From the NCBI GenBank assembly GCA_910585765.1, contig CAJUES010000084.1, positions 1 through 12,406 of the forward strand: a stretch of 12,406 bases of DNA. Reading direction: 5' to 3'. Below are positions 7,146-12,406 of this stretch, piece after piece (position 1 is the stretch's first letter; each line of letters starts with the position of its first letter). The stretch comes from an uncultured Lachnospiraceae bacterium. GTDB lineage: Bacteria; Bacillota; Clostridia; Lachnospirales; Lachnospiraceae. The notes beneath the pieces are model-generated. The model was not told the origin of the DNA. It ran no database searches and saw nothing but the letters and a program-made list of their open reading frames with translations. Made by a program: the position numbers and the translations under genes.

Positions 7146-8354
7146 TCAGGCCTGTTCCCCGCCCGGCTTGACCGGATTCCTGTACATAAGGAACAGGCAG
7201 ACCGCTGCCGCCGCGATAAACGGCAGTCCCGACACGATCCCGGTCGGAGACGGTCCCACAAAGAAATTGCCGCCGTCAACTGTGAACAATGCCGCCTGCG
7301 ACATCAGCACGTTGACTGCGCTGTGCGCAAACACGGCGGGAAAGATGCTGCCCGTCCGCAGGCACAGGTAAGAATAGATGACACCTGTCACAGCGCCGAA
7401 GACGCACATGGCGAGGATATTCACCACTGGAAATCCCGCATTGTCAGTCCCGTAGTAATATCCTGCAGCGACGAGCGGCGCATACCACAGCCCCGATGCC
7501 AGCCCGCTCAGGATCATCGCCGGAACCGCGCCAAACTTCCGGTAGAGCTTTGGAAGCAGATACGCGCGGAATCCCCACTCCTCCCCGAAACTGTTGATAA
7601 AATCAAGCACTGCTGCCGTGAACACCTTGATCAGCAGATCCGTCTTGTAGGCGGCGATGATATTGACCGCGTCGATCTGCGCGCCAGCGTTCGCCGCACT
7701 CTCGCTGTAGGAAGCGACGAACGCTGTCATGTTCGGATCGAAATTGTCCCTGAAAACAAGGAAGTAGATCAAAGCGCCCGCAAATGTGAGCGCTGTCGTC
7801 CCGAACCAGCCCAGCAGAAACAGTGCCTTGTATTCGAAAAAGTTAAACTGAAACCCGGACTTCACAAGCCCTTCCCTCGTCGCCAGCCGGATCACCAGCG
7901 CCGCCAGTGCCGGCGTGAGCATCAGCTGGGAGATCATGTCCACCGCCTGTTTCACGACTTCCACATTGTCACTATGGTACATCGGAATGATGGCAAAGAT
8001 CTCCAATACCCACGCCACGCCAAAGCACAGCGCCAGAAAATACAGGATCCGCTTTGTCTCGACCTTCTTGTCCGTCACACCCACCAGCTTGCGCTTTTTG
8101 GGGATTTCACGCTCCTGCTGCGGGTCCTGTGCCGCCTGTCTCGGAGTGGGGATCTGGTTTCGGTTGTGCTTGAATTTCCTGGTGATGTCAAACGCGTCGG
8201 ATCCCGGCGCATTTTCCTGCGTCCTGTCGGACTCCTGCAAACTTTCATCCTGCTGTTCGCCCGGATTTTCGGGTTCTGTCTCCGCCATTGTCTCTGTCTC
8301 GATCTCTGATCCTGCCTCGACTTCCGGATCCGGATTTTTTTCTAATTCTGTCAT
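7146..8354 (-). CDS. CPBP-family (CAAX protease/Abi-like) membrane protein with altered catalytic motif
   Basis: 402 residues; ATG 8354 is preceded by AAAAGGAGAATGAGGG. Residues 1-100 are hydrophilic, first strongly acidic (Glu-rich, 1-50) then basic (around 60-100), an unusual cytosolic tail for the family. Residues about 103-395 hold about eight hydrophobic segments. The CPBP core is at 255-350: motif 1 GEEWGFRAYLLP with Glu258, Glu259 and Arg263, and motif 3 HSAVN with His344 and Asn348. In motif 2, where the family normally has LWHAP, this protein has LWYAP with Tyr291. The codon is TAT, one base from the His codon CAT. CPBP proteins are intramembrane metalloproteases in prenyl-protein processing, bacteriocin immunity or signalling; losing this His may abolish or alter catalysis. 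The gene is 43 bases after the ABC exporter gene and probably cotranscribed. Confidence 0.85.
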   Translation of the reverse strand: MTELEKNPDPEVEAGSEIETETMAETEPENPGEQQDESLQESDRTQENAPGSDAFDITRKFKHNRNQIPTPRQAAQDPQQEREIPKKRKLVGVTDKKVETKRILYFLALCFGVAWVLEIFAIIPMYHSDNVEVVKQAVDMISQLMLTPALAALVIRLATREGLVKSGFQFNFFEYKALFLLGWFGTTALTFAGALIYFLVFRDNFDPNMTAFVASYSESAANAGAQIDAVNIIAAYKTDLLIKVFTAAVLDFINSFGEEWGFRAYLLPKLYRKFGAVPAMILSGLASGLWYAPLVAAGYYYGTDNAGFPVVNILAMCVFGAVTGVIYSYLCLRTGSIFPAVFAHSAVNVLMSQAALFTVDGGNFFVGPSPTGIVSGLPFIAAAAVCLFLMYRNPVKPGGEQA

Positions 8355-8397
8355 TGATCCCTCATTCTCCTTTTTAAGGTGATGCTTTTTTTATCGA

Positions 8398-10176
8398 TTA
8401 CTTGATCTCGTTCGCCATCGTATAAAAATGATGATAGATCCCGCCGAGTGCCATCAGCTCCTCGTGGTCGCCCTCCTCCACGATGCCCTCGTCCGTCAGC
8501 ACCAGGATCCTGTCCGAATTTCTGATGCTCGACAGCCTGTGGGCGATCGTGAGCGTGGTGCGTCCTTTCGCAAGCTCACTCAAAGACTTTGCGACCGCAT
8601 ACTCGCTCTCATTGTCCAGTGCCGAGGTCGCCTCGTCGAGGATCAGTATCGGCGGATTTTTCAGAAATACCCTGGCGATGCTGATGCGCTGTTTCTGCCC
8701 GCCGGAGAGCTTCACGCCGCGCTCACCGACATACGTGTCATATTTGTCCTTCAGATTCTGTATGAACTCGTCCGCCCCGGCGCGCTTTGCCGCTTCCATG
8801 ACCTCCTCGCGCGTCGCGCCGGGCTTTCCGTAAGCGATATTTTCATACACCGTACCCGAGAACAGATAGACCTCCTGCTGGACGACACCGATGCTCTGGC
8901 GGAGACTCTTTAGCGTCAATTGCCTGATATTCTTTCCGTCGAGTGTGATCTCACCGCAGGACACATCGTAAAAGCGCGGTATCAGGTTGCACAGCGTCGT
9001 CTTCCCGCCGCCGGAGGGGCCCACGATGGCAAGTTTCTCCCCCGCATGGATCTGCAGGTTGAGATTTGCAAACACCTTGTTGTGGTCGTCCGGGTACTCA
9101 AAGCTGACGTTGCGAAACTCGATCTCACCCTTCGGCGCGACGAGATCCACCGCACCCTCCTCGTCAAAGATCTCGATATCCGCATCCATGATCTGCAGGA
9201 AACGCTCGATCCCCGTGATCCCGCGCTGGAACTGCTCGGCAAACTCTATGATCCTGCGGATCGTCGCGATCAGTGTGGACACATACATGACGTAGGCGAC
9301 CATGTCGCCCGGAAGGATCTCCCCGTCCATCAGGAAAAACCCGCCGCCGATAATGATGGTGAGATACATCAGACCGTCAAAGACCCTCGTGGAAGTGCTG
9401 AACATTCCCATCAGCATGTACGCGTGCTTTTTCACCCGCAGAAACTCCTGGTTGCCCTCCTCGAATTTCGCCGACTCGAGCGCCTCGTTTGTGAACGCCT
9501 TGACAACCTTCTGCCCGAGCAGGCTGTCCTCGATCTTCGCATTCAGCTCACCGATCTGGTGGCGCTGTTCGCTGAATGTCCGGCGCATCTTCTTGTTGAT
9601 GATGCGGCAGACGATCGTCATGACCGGCACGAACACAAAGATCATCAGCGTCAGCGGCAGATTGATCTGCGCCAGAATGATGAACGATATCACGATCTTG
9701 ATCGCCGCGATGAAAAACTCCTCCGGGCAGTGGTGCGCAAACTCCGTCACCTCGAACAGGTCATTCGTGATGCGCCCCATGATCTGGCCGACCTTCGTGT
9801 TGTTGAAATACGTGTTTGATAACAGCTGCAGGTGCGCATAGGCGTCGCGCCGCATATCCGTCTCGATCTTTGCCCCCATCACATGTCCCATGTCCGCCAT
9901 AAAATAATTTGCCAGCGCGTCGATGATCCGCAGCACGAAATACACCAGCGCCAGCCCGATCACCATGCGCGCCGTCAGAAGCGCCACGTCTTCGAGCGCC
10001 GTGTTCGTGATCTTGCGAATGATCAGCGGCAGTACGATCTCGCACACCGTGGTCAGCGCCGCGCAGAACAAATCCGCGTACAGCGTTCCCCGATACGGCT
10101 TAAAATACGGCAGAAACCGCCTGATCAGCGCATCGGTCGGGTACTCTTTGTACCCGTTTTTCTCATTTTGTGTCAT
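8398..10176 (-). CDS. ABC exporter half-transporter (fused permease and ATPase)
   Basis: 592 residues, the usual length for MsbA/multidrug-type half-transporters. ATG 10176 follows a GAGAGGGGAG ribosome site. Residues about 25-320 form the six-helix exporter membrane domain, with an ICL2-type segment around 120-150 (FNNTKVGQIMGRITNDL). The ATPase domain has Walker A GPSGGGKTT (386-394), Q-loop around VVQQ (431-434), signature LSGGQ (490-494), Walker B ILILDEA with Glu515, and switch His546 in IAHRLS. All catalytic residues are intact. It probably works as a homodimer, exporting a lipid, drug or peptide; no peptidase C39 domain is present and no partner half-transporter is adjacent. The CPBP gene follows closely, a pairing also seen in export and immunity modules, but no precursor peptide was recognised. 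Its start is overlapped by the VOC-fragment ORF. Confidence 0.93.
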   Translation of the reverse strand: MTQNEKNGYKEYPTDALIRRFLPYFKPYRGTLYADLFCAALTTVCEIVLPLIIRKITNTALEDVALLTARMVIGLALVYFVLRIIDALANYFMADMGHVMGAKIETDMRRDAYAHLQLLSNTYFNNTKVGQIMGRITNDLFEVTEFAHHCPEEFFIAAIKIVISFIILAQINLPLTLMIFVFVPVMTIVCRIINKKMRRTFSEQRHQIGELNAKIEDSLLGQKVVKAFTNEALESAKFEEGNQEFLRVKKHAYMLMGMFSTSTRVFDGLMYLTIIIGGGFFLMDGEILPGDMVAYVMYVSTLIATIRRIIEFAEQFQRGITGIERFLQIMDADIEIFDEEGAVDLVAPKGEIEFRNVSFEYPDDHNKVFANLNLQIHAGEKLAIVGPSGGGKTTLCNLIPRFYDVSCGEITLDGKNIRQLTLKSLRQSIGVVQQEVYLFSGTVYENIAYGKPGATREEVMEAAKRAGADEFIQNLKDKYDTYVGERGVKLSGGQKQRISIARVFLKNPPILILDEATSALDNESEYAVAKSLSELAKGRTTLTIAHRLSSIRNSDRILVLTDEGIVEEGDHEELMALGGIYHHFYTMANEIK

Positions 10177-10318
10177 GTTCTATACTCCCCTCTCTCCACC
10201 TGTCAGATGGCGATCCACCAGCATACGCCATAAGTGTTATCTCCGCGCCAATTGCCCTGCAGTATGTTTTTGCTGCCTCCATACTGTTCCTGACATAGAC
10301 TTGAGTATAATTCTTCAT
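10163..10318 (-). pseudogene. Truncated PhnB-like VOC protein start, overlapping the ABC exporter start
   Basis: A 51-codon ORF starts at ATG 10318, seven bases after a strong AAAGGAGG site (10325-10332), and stops at TGA 10163-10165, overlapping the exporter start by 14 bases. The first 30 residues (MKNYTQVYVRNSMEAAKTYC, then RAIGAEITLM) match how PhnB-like VOC proteins of clostridia begin: strand beta1, the N-S-x-E-A helix and the FGAEI-type strand. After about residue 30 the similarity ends and the ORF continues as AYAGGSPSDRWREG into the exporter start. A full VOC protein is about 130 residues, so about 100 are missing. The simplest reading is a deletion that joined the promoter and first codons of a VOC gene to the exporter gene. 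It may now serve as a translated leader coupling initiation of the exporter. Confidence 0.6.
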
Positions 10319-10368
10319 ATATGCAGCCTCCTTTCCATTGCTGATCTGTCGCGTTGTCCAATGTCATA

Positions 10369-10398
10369 ATCTTATCACAAACGCGCGGATATTGCCAA
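10369..10398 (-). promoter_or_regulatory. Promoter for the VOC fragment and ABC exporter operon
   Basis: Minus strand TTGGCA (10398-10393), an 18-base spacer and TAAGAT (10374-10369) lie about 50 bases upstream of the ATG at 10318. It is the best promoter-like pair upstream of the exporter. Confidence 0.5.
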
Positions 10399-10746
10399 TT
10401 CATTTTGATGACACGGAACACGAATTATATTTGTGCAGCATCCCCTATTCAACCACAGGGTGAGTTTTGCATTGATTTCTATCACTGCGTTATTGTGATC
10501 CGCATTCAATTGTATTATATGAGAATAGTTCGGGTCGGCATTTTTCAAACACGCTCTAGATCGTAACCAGAAACCATGATGGGGTTATATATGGGACAAA
10601 AGAAATGATACCGGCTGCCACGGACACGGCAGCAAAAACCATGCGCCGCACCGAAGAACCATTGGCATGGGCAGATGACCTTCGTGAAGACCTCCTGAAA
10701 CTTTCCGATCCACTGAGTCTCAAGGCACCCACAGCAAGAGATGTCT
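10399..10746. other. Intergenic stretch without a recognised gene
   Basis: About 350 bases between the exporter promoter and the end of the thiamine operon. Frames on both strands are short and unconvincing. One minus-strand frame (10556-10810) ends in a hydrophobic stretch (RRMVFAAVSVAAGIISF) that could be a membrane-helix remnant, but upstream it overlaps the thiE-thiD end in another frame and has no start signal. The composition shifts from AT-rich (10399-10560) to GC-richer (10600-10746). No terminator for the thiamine operon was found here. The best reading is a deletion scar or gene debris. Confidence 0.4.
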
Positions 10747-10791
10747 TCAACCTTCCTTTGCTGCGGATAAAAGCTGTTCTGTGGTTTTCAT
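10747..10791 (-). pseudogene. Third thiamine-operon cistron, truncated after 14 codons
   Basis: ATG at 10791 overlaps the TGA of the thiE-thiD ORF by ATGA, the classic sign of a translationally coupled next gene. The frame reads MKTTEQLLSAAKEG and then hits TGA (10747-10749). The sequence after that does not continue it convincingly in any frame. The start resembles TenA-type or other thiamine-salvage proteins (a helix opening with K-T-x-E-x-L), but 14 residues are too few for assignment. It is probably the stump left by a deletion. Confidence 0.35.
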
Positions 10792-11600
10792 CTCTCTGCC
10801 ACCTTCGCATATTCGCCGGTCAGATTGAAATTGTGCTGCATAGGTCCCCGGCCTTTCCCCAGGTTCAGCATAGCCCCCAACGCACCAGAGAGGTAATCTT
10901 TCGACCGCTGGATGGATGTGGGCAGGTCAAAGCCCTTTGCCAGATTGGCAGCAGTGGCGCTGGACAGGGTACAGCCGGTGCCGTGCGTGTTGGGGGTATT
11001 AATGCGGGTTCCACAGAACCAGGTCCCCGTACCGTCCGCATAGAGAAAATCGTTGGCGTCATTGATGTTATGCCCGCCTTTGAGCAGGACAGCACAGCCG
11101 TATGCGCCGCTGATTTTTTTTGCGGCGTTCTCAATGTCCGCTTGACCGCGGATGGTCATACCGGACAAAATCTCCGCCTCCGGAATGTTGGGAGTGACCA
11201 CTGCTACAAGGGGAAGCAGACAGCTTTTCAATGTGTCCACCGCCTCGCAGATGGCCCACAGAGTCTCGTTTGGCATCTGCTCCACATCGGTTTTGGTGTT
11301 CGTAGGGAATACCGCCCCCAGGCCCAGGTAGTCCGCACCGTCCCGGACGGCCTGGCGGGCTTCCTCCACCGTGTGGACGGAGACGCCTAAAATCATATCC
11401 CCGCCCACCCTGCGGCGGACTTCACCCGCAGCCATATCCTCCTGGAGAAAATCCGCCTCCCCCAGATTCTTCTCCCGCAGCTGCACACAGGTCACGCCGC
11501 CCTGCAAAGCCGCCTCCACCTGTTGATACAGGGTCTGCTCCCCGACCCAGGCATGATCCGTGACGGCGTAGAGCAGCAGATGCTTTTTATCGCACTTCAT
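10788..11600 (-). pseudogene. thiE-thiD: In-frame chimera: internally deleted thiE joined to the C-terminal half of thiD
   Basis: A 270-residue ORF; ATG 11600 follows AAGGAGG and overlaps the thiM end by 14 bases. Residues 1-122 are thiamine-phosphate synthase (ThiE): start LLLYAVTD, the QLREK motif (40-44), QEDMAAGEVRRRVGG, ILGVSVHTVEEARQAV, and YLGLGAVFPTNTKTD. Between Leu52 and Gln53 about 30-35 residues are missing, including the N-D (Mg-ligand) segment that normally lies between these blocks. The third part of ThiE, with the glycine-rich phosphate-binding end, is also absent. From about 123 it becomes HMP/HMP-P kinase (ThiD): LKSCLLPLVAVVTPNIPEAE, VLLKGGH, and HGTGCTLSS (206-214) with the catalytic Cys210. 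The ThiD N-terminal half (the G-S-D-S-G-G-A-G motif) is missing. Neither enzyme should be active as it stands. The family assignments are firm; the deletion history is inferred. Confidence 0.85.
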
Positions 11601-12372
11601 AGTTTGCCTCCTTCTCCAGTACCTCCGGCGTCAGGCGGTACATGGCGTCGATCCGATAAGAGGAATTGCCGTCCAGCTCGGTCATGCGCCTGTAGGCAAT
11701 CTCGCCGCACAGCCCCATAGCGCACACGGCAGCAGCAGCGGCCTCCAGAAGCCTGTCCGGGTTGGCGGTGACGAAGGCCGCCGTCAGGGCGGAGAGCTGA
11801 CAGCCGGTGCCGGTGATGGCGGACATTTCAGGGCGGCCGTTGCGGATGCAGAAGGCACGCTCCCCGTCCGTTACGATATCGATGACCCCGGTGACAGCCA
11901 CTACCGCGCCGGTCCGACAGGCAAAATCCCTGGCGAAGGCCACCGCTCCGTCCAGGTTTTCCTCCGTTACCCGATCCGCCACATCGGCATCCACCCCCTT
12001 GGTGGTACCGCTGCCCAGAGCCAGGGTCTTGATCTCCGAGATATTGCCCCGGATCACGGCGAACTTGACCTCTTTGAGCAGTCCCAGGGCGGTCTTTGTC
12101 CGCAGGGTGGAGGCTCCCGCCCCCACCGGATCCAGAACCACAGGATGGCCCAGCTCATTGGCCCGCTTCCCGGCAGCGTACATGGCGGGAATGGTGCGCC
12201 GGTTCAGGGTGCCGATGTTGATGTTCAGCCCGCCGCAAATCGCGGTGATCTCCACGGCGTCCTCCTGTTCGTCCGCCATGATGGGGGAACTGCCGCAGGC
12301 CAGCAGCATATTGGCGCAGTCGTTGACGGTGACATAGTTGGTGATATTGTGGACTAGTACAGCATTGCGCAA
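11587..12372 (-). CDS. thiM: Hydroxyethylthiazole kinase, N-terminus altered or incomplete
   Basis: ThiM phosphorylates 4-methyl-5-(2-hydroxyethyl)thiazole for thiamine salvage. From residue 7 on it is typical: VHNITNYVTVNDCANMLL, GSSPIMAD, LDPVGAGAS, RGNISEI, and the catalytic ITGTGCQLSALTAAF with Cys191. The C-terminus overlaps the thiE start by 14 bases. The N-terminus is odd: no ATG or ribosome site exists for this frame. The listed start is a TTG at 12372. The frame stays open to the right edge, but residues upstream (CCIHCYLRN) do not look like the usual 10-15 ThiM residues before HNITN. The true start is therefore either beyond the window or destroyed by a rearrangement near 12365-12400, where an inverted repeat lies. 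No TPP riboswitch is in the window; it could lie beyond the edge. Confidence 0.85.
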   Translation of the reverse strand: MRNAVLVHNITNYVTVNDCANMLLACGSSPIMADEQEDAVEITAICGGLNINIGTLNRRTIPAMYAAGKRANELGHPVVLDPVGAGASTLRTKTALGLLKEVKFAVIRGNISEIKTLALGSGTTKGVDADVADRVTEENLDGAVAFARDFACRTGAVVAVTGVIDIVTDGERAFCIRNGRPEMSAITGTGCQLSALTAAFVTANPDRLLEAAAAAVCAMGLCGEIAYRRMTELDGNSSYRIDAMYRLTPEVLEKEANYEVR

Positions 12373-12402
12373 ATAACAGTGAATACAGCACCTGCTATTT
12401 GC
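12369..12402. repeat. Inverted repeat at the disrupted thiM 5' end
   Basis: GCAAATAACAG (12369-12379) and CTGCTATTTGC (12392-12402) are 11-base arms with one mismatch and a 12-base spacer. A seven-base direct repeat TACAGCA (12358-12364 and 12384-12390) overlaps it. It lies exactly where ThiM similarity ends and could be the end of a mobile or palindromic repeat element; the window stops too soon to tell. Confidence 0.4.
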
Positions 12403-12406
12403 ACCA

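Noticed and set aside
7323..8309. 328-codon open frame on the plus strand
   Set aside because: It lies wholly opposite the CPBP gene, whose family motifs are clear, has no ribosome site and gives a His/Arg-rich composition typical of antisense shadows in GC-rich genes.
8920..9819. 299-codon open frame on the plus strand
   Set aside because: It is antisense to the ABC exporter and has the same shadow composition.
10354..10566. 70-codon plus-strand frame in the exporter upstream region
   Set aside because: No ribosome site and unremarkable composition; it overlaps the minus-strand promoter.
10605..11390. 261-codon plus-strand frame
   Set aside because: It is antisense to the thiE-thiD chimera over most of its length, and I see no known domain.
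1..12406. CRISPR arrays, tRNA and rRNA genes, retron or phage modules
   Set aside because: I looked for spaced direct repeats, tRNA-like cloverleaf ends, reverse transcriptase motifs and phage structural genes, and saw none.

Overview
The window looks like chromosomal DNA from a Gram-positive gut anaerobe, most likely a Lachnospiraceae-type member of Bacillota. The basis is strong AGGAGG-type ribosome binding sites, sigma-A-like promoters, an intracellular GH51 arabinofuranosidase, a two-domain hemerythrin, an AraC/DUF6597 regulator and a DUF3795 protein. Base composition is patchy: the left 1.2 kb is AT-rich, the ABC transporter and thiamine genes are clearly GC-richer, and the arabinofuranosidase lies between. 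This assignment is inference from gene content, not from a marker gene.

Layout. Positions 1-596 (minus) hold the N-terminal part of an insertion-sequence transposase running off the left edge, with a near-consensus promoter. Next to it are a small, apparently frameshifted minus-strand ORF (739-884) with its own promoter, an AT-rich regulatory stretch with repeated TTGACA/ACAATGT words, and a small XRE-family regulator with one C-terminal membrane helix (1200-1625). A probable plus-strand operon follows: Cof-type HAD phosphatase (1899-2717), AraC-family regulator (2736-3608) and a glyoxalase/VOC domain fused to a cysteine-rich DUF3795 domain (3691-4437), closed by a strong terminator. A separate plus-strand gene (4661-5485) encodes two complete hemerythrin domains in tandem.

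The rest is on the minus strand. An ABC exporter (8398-10176), a CPBP-family membrane protein with an altered motif (7146-8354) and a GH51 alpha-L-arabinofuranosidase (5602-7089) are closely spaced and may be cotranscribed. Upstream of the exporter a strong ribosome binding site and a promoter drive a 51-codon ORF. Its first 30 residues are the start of a PhnB-like VOC protein, and it overlaps the exporter start.

The right end (10747-12406) is a decaying thiamine-salvage operon. thiM is nearly whole but has lost its normal N-terminus. It overlaps a single ORF that joins an internally deleted thiE to the C-terminal half of thiD, in frame. That ORF overlaps by ATGA with a third cistron that stops after 14 codons. 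This deletion-built thiE-thiD chimera is the most unusual object in the window. The other points most worth a second look are the VOC-DUF3795 fusion, the truncated VOC leader of the exporter, the His-to-Tyr change in the CPBP protein and the frameshifted small ORF beside the transposase.
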